From NCBI GenBank assembly GCA_023079485.1, contig CM041089.1, forward strand, positions 12,973,001-13,037,000: 64,000 nt of DNA, given 5' to 3'. The translations under genes and the position numbers were made by a program. Within the stretch, counting starts at the first letter, position 1. Each line of letters starts with the position of its first letter. The notes beneath the pieces are model-generated. The model ran no database searches. It was not told where the DNA came from and saw only the letters and a list, made by a program, of their open reading frames with translations. Origin of the DNA: Archilochus colubris. Taxonomy: Eukaryota > Chordata > Aves > Apodiformes > Trochilidae. Below, in pieces: positions 14,217 through 31,750 of the stretch.

Positions 14217-15930
14217 ATTGCTATATTAAACCAGAAAGCCCAGTAACTGTTCCCACAGGGTACAAAAAGCCATAAAAACCAGACAAAACCCACCCAGATT
14301 TGATCCTAGGTTAAGTAAGGAAAATATTTAGTGTAAAATTGGAAGAGTGGCCAGACACAAAGAATTCCTTTTAGGTGAACAACATGAAACTTGGTATTTG
14401 TAGACCCAGGAAGAGGTAGATGACACAGTCATTTTCTAAGTAAAATATTAAACCACCTAATGTGTGTTCTTGGGATTGTAAATGTGAAGCATTCAGTAAT
14501 GACACAAATATAGGTATAGTTCTGTATTTCCACTCGTGACAGAAATGCTGTCATATAACTTGTCCATGTTATTGAGCAAAACTACATCAGAACAAGCAAA
14601 AGAAAAAAAAATCCTCTCAAAACCAGGATTTTTATATCTTTGATTAAAACTTGGTACTTCTGCCTATCCTGATAAAGGAAAGCTGAAATGCTGGCTCATC
14701 AGGGCTACTTTTGGTTTGATTTCACAGCCTGCCAGGACAAAGGAAAAGCCCCCCACACCTTTAACAGGCTCTGGAACATTTACTGCACCTTTCTTCACAG
14801 GATGGGCTGGGAGTACATGGTTTAAAATGGCATGATCATAATTTACCATGTGATACCAAAAAAGAGCTGATTTAGTAACCCTACAATGAAATCCCTTTGC
14901 AATATATAACAAGTTCTTTTATTATTGAGCAAATCAACAAGTGAACTAAGTTGGAGGTGAAATCTTTGCCGATGGAGAACTATTTAGTTGGTTAGAGAGC
15001 AAAAGCAGGAAAAAAGACGAGTAAAACTGGTTCAAATAACTGGTAGCAAGCCAGGAGTGCTCTGGTTTCTTGAGAGTGGGCTGAAGAGTCCTTCACAGAT
15101 GCAGGAGAAAAAGAGAGGAGGTTGGATGCCCCAGAGGAATTAATTTGCTGCTGCAATCCCCTTCAACATCATCTGAGAGCCTGGGCCAGTGCTGGACACT
15201 CTTGGGCTGTTTCTTGGGTTTCTGGGCCCTGCAGTGACAAGGCTGCTGGCCCCAAACTTGCTGAAGCCCCAGCCCCACATGTGTGGACACAGAGGATGCT
15301 GCAATTGCCTCTGCCCAGCCCCTCAATCCCCCCTTGGAGGAGCAGAGCATTTGCTGCCCTCAGCTTTCCAAGCAGCAGAGAACAGTGTCCCAGTCCAAAC
15401 ACGCTGTGATTGCATGTTGGATTCTGATTTTTTTCACAGTTCTCTCAGCCTGGAGAGTTTCCAGTTCCTTCTGCAAAACCACCTGTTGGGTTGCTTGCCA
15501 AGATCAGAAAATTCTACGGGAAGGAATCTGCAGGAAGGTTCCTGTAAGTGTGATTCCTCCTCCTGGCTTTGGCATGCTAGGGAACCAATCTTTAGTGGCA
15601 CTATCACAAACAGGATATATTACAAAATCAAATTTTCAACCAGTGCACAAGATGAACAGACTCTACAGGACTCTCCCTCACAGGAATGTGCTCCTAAACC
15701 TAAAAGAATACATGAGATTTTTTGCTGATGTCAATACTGGGGTATTCAGATTTGTGCCATGAAGAATCATAATTCCTGCATTCAATAGACTGCTATTTGC
15801 ATTTTATGTTTTAAATATCCCTCTCAGGCACCATTCCCTCTGTACTGCCAGCTATACAGTTGCCTCCAGAGGATGCTTTCTTGTACCATAACTACAAAAG
15901 CTTTACAAGAGTGACAAGATGTCCCAGAAA

Positions 15931-16825
15931 CTCAGCAAGTTTGCTGATGACACTAAGCTGGGAGGAGTGGCTGACACACCAGAAGGCTTAGACAGAGAGA
16001 CTTAGACAGGCTGGAGAGTTGGGCAGAGAGAAACATGATGAAATTCAACAAGGGGAAGTGTAGAGCTTTGCATTTGGGGAAGAACAACAAGATGTCCCAG
16101 TATAGGTTGGGGGCTGACCTGCTGGAGAGCAGTGTAGGTGAAAGAGACCTGGGGGTCCTGGTAGACAAGAGGATGACCATGAGCCAGCAATGTGCCCTTG
16201 TGGCCAAGAAGGCCAATGGCATCCTGGGGTGCATTAGAAAGGGTGTGGTTAGTAGGTCAAGAGAGGTTCTCCTCCCCCTCTATTCTGCATTGGTGAGGCC
16301 GCACCTGGAGTATTGTGTCCAGTTCTGGGCCCCTCAGTTCAAGAAGGACAGGGAAGTGCTTGAAAGAGTCCAGCGCAGAGCTACTAAGATGATTAAGGGA
16401 GTGGAACATCTCCCTTATGAGGAAAGGCTGAGGGAGCTGGGTCTCTTTAGTTTGGAGAAAAGGAGACTGAGGGGTGACCTCATCAATGTTTTCAAATATG
16501 TAAGGGGTGAGTGTCAGGGAGATGGAGTTAGGCTTTTCTCAGTGGTGACCAGTGATAGGACAAGGGGTAATGGGTGTAAATTGGAGCACAGGAGGTTCAA
16601 GTTGAATATTCGAAAAATTTTTTTCCTGTAAGGGTGACAGAGCCCTGGAACAGGCTGCCCAGGGGGGTCGTGGAGTCTCCTTCACTGGAGACATTCAAAA
16701 CCCGCTTGGACACGTTCCTGCACGATGTACTCTAGGTGGCCCTGCTCTGGCAGGGGGGGTTGGACTAGATGATCTTTCGAGGTCCCTTCCAACCCCAAGG
16801 ATTCTAGGATTCTATGATTCTATGA
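15931..16825 (+). mobile_element. CR1 LINE, young group 2, 5' truncated
   Basis: It starts with CTCAGCAAGTTTGCTGATGA, the reverse-transcriptase FADD region, and ends with GGTTGGACTAGATGATCTTT, CGAGGTCCCTTCCAACCCCA and terminal repeats up to TCTATGA. A 198-codon frame at 16035-16631 covers the C-terminal part of the CR1 polyprotein ([16 protein letters not shown], then [20 protein letters not shown] and [14 protein letters not shown]). That frame ends early at a T-run frameshift near 16616-16630. Compared with the copy at 31751 there is a deletion of about 10 bases near 15985. Orientation is antisense to KCNQ1. Confidence 0.96.
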
Positions 16826-18186
16826 AACATACTTAAAGACTCTTGGGGATTGGATTCTCTTCATTTGTAAATGCTGCTTGAGTTAAAATTCACCTCTCAA
16901 AAGAAAATAAATGTAAAATTGAATTCTGCCTCTGTGATGTGCAAGTAGCAGAGCCAGTGCTGAGAGCAGACATCCATAAGCAGAAGCATCCAAAACTTCA
17001 AAAAAAAGCAAGCTCAAGGTTCCTGCTCTTCCTTCTATAACAAAGACTTTCTGATAATTGTACACCAGGCTTCTGCTGCAAGGAACACACCAATAATTGT
17101 GGAGAAAGATTTATTAGAATTCAGTTTATTCCTGTGGCAGGGGAAGAACCACAATTTTTTCCTTTAACAGGAGTGTCCAACTGTTTCAGGAGGTTATGGC
17201 TCGTTTTTAAATGGCTTGAAAGGAGATTTCTGAATACAGAAAAGGTGGTTCTGTGTGAACAGTAGCCTGGACCCCTGAAAATCTCCTTCAGAAATCCAAG
17301 ACTGAAACCTAATTCACAAACTAACTGGGATGCAACTGTTTAAAGTACGTGGTCCTCTTGAAAATGAGCTGATAGAGAATACAGCTCAGGAAGGATTTAA
17401 CTGGATGTTGAAAGCGTACCATGCCCTTCCTGAGAAAAAGGAGGCCAATTTTGGAGACTGAAAAGAGGAAAAAAAATATCTTTGCCCACCATCTGCAGCA
17501 AAAATGTGATTTCAGCATTGCTGGGGGGTTGTCATGTCACTGCTTGCTGAGTCCAACTGAAATTCTCTATTTTTAGCCTTTCAGCTACTTTCAGATAAAA
17601 TTCCTGCAGATAGGAGTAGCTGTATAGGGCAGATAACAAACAGCTCTGAAACCACAGATGACCTCATGCAACTGCAAAGACAGAAGGGTCTATTACTTGA
17701 AAGAAGGCTAAAATTTAACTTGGTGGTAATCAAATTAAACAGGGAGTGTTTTACACCCCAATTACAAGACATAAACCAACAGCCACTAGAAATTCATGGT
17801 GTAGCTATTTGTAAGAATGTGAAAAGAGCAATCAATAACCCCAAACCAGCTTTATCTCTGAGCCAGGGCAACAGCAAAGCTTTCCCAGGGTCTTTGGAGA
17901 TCTTACAAATAGCACTGAGAAGCTGTTTTAGCTGTCACTTGAGAATTATGAGTCCAAACTGAAAAGCCATTGCTCTTTGTCACAGGGCACAAGACATTTC
18001 TTATTGTTGCACACTTTTAGTTGACATTACAGAGTGAAAATAAATACAATCTGAACTTTCTGGAAAGGGTTTCCATGTTGAAGAAGTCACCAGCCATGGA
18101 TCTCCACAAGCACAGCACAGGGATTCTCCTATCTTTTACTCAACCCTTCTGTGTGTTCCCCTGTATACCAAAAGGCATCTCTTGCC

Positions 18187-18241
18187 TTTAAATTTCTAAC
18201 TGATTTAAATTTCTAACTGCCATTAATTTCTAACTGATTTA
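18187..18241. repeat. Short tandem repeat, three units with TTTCTAACTG core
   Basis: The core AATTTCTAACTG occurs three times in about 55 bp, separated by ATTTA or CCATT. It looks like local duplication in intronic sequence. Confidence 0.8.
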
Positions 18242-19231
18242 AGTATAGTCCTGAGTGCTATAATTCAAGTTTTTCTGAAGTATTTAAGGAGAAAGGGGTA
18301 AGAAATGGGTACAGCGCAAGGGAATCGACACAGATCCAGATGCTCAGTTTGCATCCTTTGGGATGTGTTGCTCACATCTCTTTTGGTTTGCAGAGTTTTT
18401 ACCAGGTATTTCTACAGGAAAATAAAACAATCCTTCATTATCATGTAATTCAAGTTGTGGAAAAACACTCTGAAAGCTCTTTTCCTCAAGGAAAAAAAAA
18501 TTACTCCTTAATACCAAATGTACTGTTTAGATACACAAATAAAACAATCCTAAAGAAATTCTGTCTCTCCCTCACCAGATCACTATAAGAGATCAGTGAA
18601 AAACTCAAACCATTTATCTTAATTCTCCCTTTTTTCTTTCATACCACCATTCAAACCTGAATTTTTTAGCAAAGGCATAGCCTCTACCTGCCATTTAACT
18701 TTCCAAGCACTGAAATAAAGGGTTACAAACCACTTAACTGTTAACTTGAGATTATAGAACAAGTCTGATTTTTTTTTCTGGCTTCATGTCACTTGAAAGG
18801 AGAAACTCCATTTGTCACAAGGAATGAAACCCAGGACAGAAAAAGGTTTGCTATCACTCCCTCTAAGGAATTTTAGGTGGAGTTGCATAAACAGCAGAGC
18901 AATGATCAAAGGGAAATCTTAGGGACCAAAACACACTGAGGTATTAGAGGAACAGAGCCTTTTATCTATTGTGGAGGAAGGAAGTAGAGCATTGAGACAT
19001 GTGTAATATATACAATTAAAAATCAAAAACCCAGGTGAATCCCAAGAGAGACCAAAATCAATTAAATATGTTTTTTTTTTCTCCTTCTGTTGAAATGAAA
19101 GAACAAAAAATGCAATCTGCTCCAAAACTCACAATCCATCACCTGGCAAAGCCAGGCTTGCAACTATTTTAAGCTCAATTTTAACTCACATCCTATGAAA
19201 AAACAGTGTTTAATCACAGCCCATGTGCTCA

Positions 19232-20105
<874 letters not shown>

Positions 20106-20152
20106 CTGAGAGGGGGAGAAAAAGAGATGGTTTCCCTATGCATTGGTCCAAC
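20106..20152 (-). CDS. KCNQ1: KCNQ1 exon 14 (helix C-D linker), partial CDS
   Basis: A 47-bp micro-exon on the minus strand. It completes the split Arg codon and encodes LDQCIGKPSLFLPLS, then leaves one base (G) of a Glu codon finished by exon 15. The acceptor is TTTATAG and the donor CTCAG|GTAAGT. It corresponds to human Kv7.1 residues about 562-578, between helices C and D. Compared with human as I remember it, it has Cys instead of Ser at about 566 and LPLS instead of ISVS at 574-577; the rest is conserved. It is too short to be called from an open reading frame, so the call rests on frame continuity with the exons on both sides and on the matching 47-bp length. Confidence 0.96.
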
Positions 20153-20789
20153 CTATAAAGCAAAAAAAGTAATTTTTAGTATTTAATAGCCTGAACATTC
20201 ATCTTCATTTTCACTAGCTGGAGTGAAGGGACTTCTTCACAAACAAGCAAAGTGAAGTTCAGGTATTTCTGGTTTGTACTGTAAGTGGAGTCATTTTGGG
20301 CTAAGAATACCTTGAAATTAAAAAAAAACCAAAAAAACCAAAATGGGATTAGATGTAGATTGGTCTTTTGATTCTTTAACCACTGGTGAGCAGCATTGTT
20401 GCCTCTTTGCCTGGTTCTGCACCTTACTTCTTGCAGCTGTCACCTCTCAGTTTGCTCTTAAGAGCAGGCAACAATATTTCACCTTGTGCATAGAAAACAG
20501 CCCTGAACCTGCAGGCATTTGACTGTGTACAGTCAGAGGTAGCAGGGACTGAGGCAAAACATGGAAGAAGAATGAGAACTGGAAGTCCTGATCATCAGAT
20601 TTGTAAGTTTTCTGCCTTTTCTTCCCTGTGTGAAAATAAAACTTTAACTGAATGCCACGTTAGTGTCTTTAACTTTACCAACAGGGCATCTGTAATCCTG
20701 GCAGCTTTTGATCCCTGCTCCCAGTCAGTGACTTATTTACAAACATCCCTCATATTTAGGGCTACAGACACTGAATTTCATTGCCATAC
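20153..20789 (-). other. KCNQ1: KCNQ1 intron 13 (637 bp)
   Basis: Intron between exons 13 and 14. Donor GTATGG, acceptor TTTATAG preceded by a T-rich tract. A short A/C-rich run lies at 20322-20342. Nothing else is recognisable. Confidence 0.93.
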
Positions 20790-20884
20790 CTCCTCTGTAA
20801 TTCCTTGATTCTCACCATCAGGTTGAGGTGCCCCTGGGAATACTGCTCAATGACATCTCGGACATCATAGGGCTTTCTAGCTTG
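20790..20884 (-). CDS. KCNQ1: KCNQ1 exon 13 (end of helix B to helix C), partial CDS
   Basis: These 95 bases on the minus strand encode a peptide starting [19 protein letters not shown] and continuing [13 protein letters not shown], an apparently unchanged match to human Kv7.1 residues about 531-562. The segment links helix B to helix C, a coiled coil involved in subunit assembly and trafficking. It begins after TTTTACAG and ends AGGAG|GTATGG, a somewhat weak donor. The exon starts on a codon boundary and ends two bases into an Arg codon completed by exon 14. Its length equals human exon 13 from memory. Exon 14 follows after an intron of only 637 bp. Confidence 0.98.
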
Positions 20885-21530
20885 CTGTAAAATAAAAACC
20901 AAAAAACATGTCTTTTAGCCACAAGGATGCAGGAATGGTGTATGGTAACAGGTTTTTGTTTGGTTTTTTTCCCCTAGATTAATCAGTAAATTCTTTTAGC
21001 ACCGTGTAAACTTTTGAGACACTTTGATTGTTGCCATGATCAGATATTTTTTTTTTTTGTGGAATCATTAGGACAGTTCTGATTTCCCCCACCTTTTTTT
21101 TTTAACTGCAGATCTACTGCCTTTCAAGAGATTATGCCCCAAACTAGAGGCCAAAAGTACTTGGGGCCAAAACATCTGGCACTTTCCTCAGATGTTTGTG
21201 GGCCCTCTTAATTTCTTCTGGAAATAAGGTTGATACTCCTTGGCCACAGAACAGTAAAGAGGTGTTTCACATGCAAGGGGTCTTATTATACATCAACAGC
21301 AAGACAGCTGGAGCTTTTGGTCCACCCTCTCACCATGGGAAGGTTAAAGCAAAGTCCTGGCTGAAGGTTCATGGTTTACTCTTCCAGAAAGCCTGGCTGA
21401 GATTTCAAATATATGGGAAAATACTGATGTAAGGAATAACCAGGGAGAAAGGCTGTCATTTGCACTTCAGACATGGGAAAGCCTTAATCTAACCTTTTAA
21501 TAATAAAATCACTTCTGTGTAGTGGTAAAG

Positions 21531-22468
21531 TCACAGAATCATAGAATCACAGAATTGGCTGGGTTGGAAGGGACCTCAGAGATCATCAAGTCCAACCCTT
21601 GATCCACTACTGCTGCAGTTCCCAGCCCATGGCACTCAGTGCCACATCCAGGCTCTTTTGAAATATCTCCAGACACGGAGAATCCACTACTTCCCTGGGC
21701 AGCCCATTCCAATGCCTGATCGCCCTCTCCAGAAAGAAATTCTTTCGAATCTCCAACCTAAACCTCCCCTGGCACAACTTGAGACCCTGCCCTCTTGTCT
21801 TGCTGAGAGTTGCCTGGGAAAAGAGACCAACCCCCCCCTGGCTCCAACCTCCTTTCAGGGAGTTGTAGAGAGTGATGAGGTCTCCCCTGGGCCTCCTCTT
21901 CTCCAGCCTCAACACCCCCAGCTCCCTCAGCCCTTCCTCACAGCAATTCTGCTGGATCCCTTCACAGCCTCCTTGCTCTTCTCTGGACCTGCTCCAGCAC
22001 CTCAATCTCCTTCCTGAGCTGAGGGCCCAGAACTGGACACAGGACTCAAGCTGTGGCCTCACCAGGGCTGAGTACAGGGGCAGAATCCCTTCCCTGGACC
22101 TGCTGGCCACGCTGTTCCTGATCCAGGCCAGGATGCCATTGGCCTTCTTGGCCACCTGGGCACACTGCTGGCTCATGTTCAGCTTCCTGTCGATCCAGAC
22201 TCCCAGGTCCCTTTCTGCCTGACTGCTCTCCAGCCACTCTGTCCCCAGCCTGTAGCGCTGCATGGGGTTGTTGTGGCCAAAGTGCAGGACCCGGCACTTG
22301 GCCGTGTTAAACCTCATCCCATTGGAATCAGCCCAACTCTCCAGTCTGTCCAGGTCCCTCTGCAGAGCCCTCCTGCCTTCCAGCTGATCCACACTCCCCC
22401 CCAGCTTAGTGTCACCTGCAAATTTGCTGATGATGGACTCGATCCTCTCATCTAAATCGTCTATAAAG
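21531..22468 (-). mobile_element. CR1 LINE, young group 1, 5' truncated
   Basis: It begins at the left with the inverted terminal repeats (TCACAGAATCATAGAATCAC) and TTGGCTGGGTTGGAAGGGAC, and ends at the right within the codons for FIDDLDE of the reverse transcriptase, where host sequence takes over. Group 1 tail block and overall sequence agree closely with 7701-8311 and 42826-43741. It lies within KCNQ1 intron 12, sense to the gene, about 0.65 kb downstream of exon 13. Confidence 0.97.
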
Positions 22469-22473
22469 TCCAT
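21607..22473 (-). pseudogene. CR1 polyprotein C-terminal fragment, 288-codon compensated frame
   Basis: This is the longest open frame in the window, starting just outside the element. The first part reads as normal CR1 reverse-transcriptase sequence after motif [17 protein letters not shown], then AGDTKLGG, where the catalytic motif FADD has become FAGD, then [18 protein letters not shown]. After VQFWA it switches frame because one base of a G/C run is missing near 22023. It continues in that other frame through the subfamily's own frameshift region and so returns to normal CR1 sequence ([13 protein letters not shown] to [14 protein letters not shown]). About 30 residues in the middle are therefore out of register. 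With the changed motif and no N-terminal half, it cannot be a working enzyme. Confidence 0.85.
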
Positions 22474-22720
22474 AGTTTTTAACCAAAACCCACCAAAACT
22501 AATTGGAAAGCAAATGAATTAACCTGTCAAAGTGCAATGACAAGTATCTTAATCCTACATCTAGAACCTAGAGCCTTCCAGGGCATGAGCTACATCTGAG
22601 AAGCCACAATGAAGCTCTAACACAAGAGAGGAGAGTTGGGTGTAAATTGTAAGACTGAACAGTCACACCTGAACTTATGATGATGTAAAAAACCCTTTTT
22701 CTTTAAGATGCTTTTCCTAA

Positions 22721-23045
22721 AGACCCTCATAGGGTCCTTCCAGTACCTGGAGGGGCTACAGGGACTCAAATACTTATCAGGATGTTGTGGTAGGACAAGG
22801 AGTAATGGTTTTAAACTGAAAGAAGGTAGAATCAGACTAGAAATAACTAATGATTTACTGTGAGGCTGGTAAGACATTGGAAGATGTTGCCCAGAGACCT
22901 GAGCATCCCTGGAAACTGAAGGTCAGGATGTGTGGGGCTCTGAGCAACCTGATCTGGCTGAGGTGGTCCCTGCTCACAGCAGAGGGATGGGACCAGGTGA
23001 TCTTTAAAGATCCCTTCCAACCCCAAACAATCTATGGTTCTGTAT
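22721..23045 (+). mobile_element. Old, degenerate CR1 LINE 3' fragment
   Basis: Plus-strand blocks match the CR1 3' region: CCTTCCAGTACCTGGAGGGG, GACAAGGAGTAATGGTTTTA, a GGTCAGGATGTGTGGGGCTC block, GGGACCAGGTGATCTTTAAA and GATCCCTTCCAACCCCAAAC, ending near a decayed CTATGGTTCTG terminal repeat. Internal deletions shorten it. It is of the older type seen at 5054-5545, and opposite in orientation to the young copy 250 bp to its left. Confidence 0.9.
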
Positions 23046-23104
23046 TTCTGCCTCATTCCTTATGCTGCCTGTAGATAATTTCTAGGAAATTCTACGTTTC
23101 TAGG

Positions 23105-23158
23105 AAATATAATAAAATAAAATGCAAATAAAAATAAATAAATAAATAATAAATAAAA
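23105..23158. repeat. A-rich (AAAT)n microsatellite
   Basis: Degenerate AAAT/AAATA units run through this stretch. It starts about 60 bp after the end of the older CR1 fragment. Confidence 0.85.
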
Positions 23159-25738
23159 CAGGCACAGCATCCTCAGCAGCAGAGGACTCTCTGAACTACA
23201 CCCTTTGCTACAGCTCAGTGTGGAGAGTAGAAAAGATTCCACACACAATTCCTGACTCTTACCATGACAAATGAATTCTCAGACTATAAATGCAAGATTT
23301 TCCAGTGAAATTGTAAGAAACAGTTACTCATCAGTGGAGCTGCAACCTCTATTTTTAGTTTATGCTATGTATAGAGTGCTTGCCATAGTGAAAAGCATAA
23401 CACAATAACCACGTTTTAGAAGGAAACTGATTGACTCAACAGGAAGAATTTACATGGAAAGAGAAAAAAATATATTACAAAATGACAATGGGAAATCAGA
23501 GCAAATTCTTGGTCTCTGGATCTGTGATGGATTTCACTGTTGTATCCCGGTGTGTAAGTCCTAAGGATTTAGAAACTTATATAACTGGAAGATAAAGATG
23601 ATTTGCTCCTGAATCCAGCTAATGGAATAACCATGTGAGTGTGGTGACTCCCTTTCTGAAATTCAGTTGCAGCTGCAGCTGATTCAGACATCTGAGTTAT
23701 AACTAAAATATGAAATTCATCTTTGGCAGGGGAGGTGAACAAAGCCTAAAACCCCATTAATTTCCAAGCACTATTTTCCCCTAAATCTACAGAAACCTTC
23801 CTTCACAATCAGCCATTCACCTTAACCAATGCACAGGACTTGTGTTGATTACTGGTAGAATATGAACTTTCCTACAGAATTTGAAACAGTCCTACAGACT
23901 TTACAAGACCATAAACACGTTCATAAGAAGGTATTAATTCTTCATAATCTTAGGTTTCAGTCTTACATGGACATGATTATATGGATTATATTAAAACCTG
24001 GGCTTTCAAACAGAGCCTAAATTTCTCCCCCTCTCAAAGAGGAAACGATGCCCAAGTGTGATGCTCCACAAAGAATTGCTTTCCTTCTCCTTTGAAATGT
24101 CTTTGTATCCCTGTTTAGCTTCTCTTGATTTATTTTATTTAATTTTTTTTTTTTTTAAACAGGAAGACTGCTTTCTAACTGGCTTTCTTCCTTCTGGTAC
24201 CATCACAGCCTGTTATTGACTGAGCTGTTAAAAACTTGTATCTAGGCAAATTTAGGTATACAGGTGTATCCTGCAAACAGCTCTATAGCATAAGAACCAT
24301 GCTGGGTTCATGCTGGGACCTCTTTTGCAGAATTTTCCTCTTCCTCTCCTTTTTCCTCTACTTCCCCTTCCCAAAAACTTCAGAGGCATCTCTAAAATAT
24401 TATATATTTTTAAATATATCCTCTGTTGCTTTTAAGTATTGGCCTTGCAATTACTTATGTCCCAGCTAATTTCAAGCATGAATAGTCCAATGGACTTCAG
24501 CTGAAAATTGTTTTATTGTTTCCAATAGCTATAGAAAAAAAATAAAATCTCAGTTTTCTTCTAGGAAGATAGATTTCCCATGAACATAAAAAGCTTACAA
24601 GGCAAACACCTACTAGAAAACAGCAATGCTGACCTCTTAATTGCTGCAAAAAACTTTTTTAAAGTGCATCTTCTGCTTCACCTTAATTTAAGATACTGCA
24701 TTGCAGTGGTTATTAGAAACTGCGTGGTCATTACTTGGCACTTATTTAAACATTTTAATTCCCTATGACCACTTTATGTGCACACCACAGAACAAAGCAG
24801 ATTTCCAACATACTTGTGAGGCAAGAATAATGCCAGTGGTTACCTCTTCATTACAGGAGAGATTTTCTAAAGTACCTTGTGGCTTGAATTTCCAGGTGAC
24901 TGTGGGCACTGAGTTTCTGAGGTGCCTCTGAAAACTGCACCTTTGGTGCTCTCCTAATTTTTCAGCTCAGTCAGAACCCTGGATGCAGAAATTATGGAGA
25001 AGTAGGAGAAGTATCAGGTACCCCCAAAGGTTCCTATTGGGAGGTCACTTGGACACAGGAGCCACGTCAGATATATTGTACTCCAGCCTGATATTTCTAG
25101 CTCTTTAGCAGCAGGTAAGATTGATAACTGGGGAAGAAGAGAGATTGCTAAAGCAGGATGAGAAGAAACCTTGTGGAGGGATTTTGAGGATGGCCAAAAC
25201 CAAGTCTTTTTTAGATGCAAAAGTGAGAGTACAACTGAGAGCCAGATTAGCAACCGGGATGCTGAGTACAAACAAGTTTTAAGTACCCACTGAATAGCCC
25301 CATTCTATTCAGTCAAATGCTTTTTCAGCATCTATGAAGTCATCTGCCACAGGGGAGGCTTTTTTTATTTGCCAGGTGGATAGTGTTGCAGGCAGTGTTC
25401 ATGCTTTTTCACAGTCTTTTGACAAATACCACTTGGGAGGCAGAGCTAGAATGCATGGATTGAATGCATGGATTTCTTGTTTCTAAGCTGTTTGGTCAAT
25501 ACCATGGCAAATATTTTATGATCTAAATTTACAAAAGAAACGGTTCAGTAGTGACCACAGAGCAAAGGATCACAATCAGGTTTTAGGGGAAGAATAAATT
25601 AAAGTTTAATGGAACTGTCCCTCTTTAGGCAGTTTTTCACACAACAGCAATGGACACAGCACTGGAATGGGCCACGTGTCCTGCCAGGTTACAAGTGCTG
25701 GCCAGCAAGTTTTAAAGAGCTTCTCCACAAAATGACTT

Positions 25739-25786
25739 TAAAGAATATTTTTCAAGAAATTGAATGTAAAGAATATTTTTCAAGAA
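25739..25786. repeat. Tandem duplication, 28-bp period
   Basis: TAAAGAATATTTTTCAAGAA occurs twice, at 25739-25758 and 25767-25786, identical in both copies. This points to a recent local duplication in intron 12. Confidence 0.9.
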
Positions 25787-27102
25787 TATTTCCAGACTAC
25801 TTTTTAGTCTAATAAAAGGTACAGGTGAAATGTTCTAGAAGAAACTTTCTGGAAAAGTTCTCTCTCCAAGAAAACAACAGACATGGGAGATCTCAGCCTA
25901 ACTGGTGACAATCTGAACACATTACACACAACTGAAACAAACTTCTGAAAAGCTAAGGCAACCTTAACCATAAATTAGCTCATGGACTTTAGTGAAAATA
26001 AAAAGATTTAAAGTATTAAATTGCTAAAGAATTCAGGCAGTGATTTTAAATTTCAATGGAGAAGTCAGGATCATGGTTCTGAAGTAGCATCACCTTCCAG
26101 AGCCAGTGATCACCTGGACTGTGATTGTCATCAACACCATCATCATCATCTTTTTTTCATCCTAAATCTTGTGCCCTTCAAATTTAAAGAAAAAGAATGC
26201 CCTCCCTTTTTGGGGGGTGGGTCTAGGACAGGAAAGCTTTGTTGTAAGTAGTGATATGGAGGTCAGATATAAAAATGCATCTGAGCTGCTAAGCCCCTCT
26301 TATTCTCTGCATTTTCAGTTCTCTGGAGATTATCCCTTATTAATTAAGTAATTTAAGTAATTTCTTACATAAAAAATTACACATTCACCTTGTTTAAGTC
26401 AAGCTGAAGTCTATTGCCACTACTGGATGAATGAAATTGATTTAGAAACCACATTCTTAGAAAGTCTGCAGCCAGATTTTTTTACTCGAACCAGGCAAGA
26501 AGTTTAATTACTGTTTAATTACTGTTAGATGTGCACAGCATCAAGTGAAGTGGCACATGGGACATGTATTTCAGGGAGGGGTAGAGCAATATAGAGAAGT
26601 GATATCTCTCCAAATGGGAAAGAGATCTTTTAGCTGTGCAGAGAAAGGAAAACCAAGGAGAAAGCTTCTGATACAGCAGGAAATTTCCACACCGGTTGCT
26701 TATCAGGACTTGATCATCATTTAGAGACAGAAACAAGACTGAGGTAGCATTTTAATCCCTAATCCTCCTGACTTGGCATGGCAGTAAGAGCCAGCTCAGA
26801 ATTAATGGGGCCACAGGAGAATGTTTGCACTACTGGGAGAAAGAGACGGCGAGCCCAGGGGTGAGGGGTCAAGTCCATTAGCAGAAAAGAACATTTCAAT
26901 CCAGGACATGGAGCATTTCAGGAGCTCAGCCCCTTTCCAGGGCAGCCACAGTTGACTAACCTGCTGCTAAACAACCACCCTCTTATTGAAGGAGGAAGAA
27001 AATGGTGGGTGTAGCTCCCCATTACTGACAGGAGTTGCCTTAGTGTCTCTCCCAAGTTTTGGAAAGAAAGGATGAATCAGGAGAGTAAAAAGGGTTTGTT
27101 TA

Positions 27103-31750
<4,648 letters not shown>

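Noticed and set aside
25840..25866. Heat-shock-element-like inverted repeat (ACTTTCTGGAAAAGTTCT)
   Set aside because: The spacing between GAA/TTC units is irregular, and it sits deep in an intron without other promoter signals.
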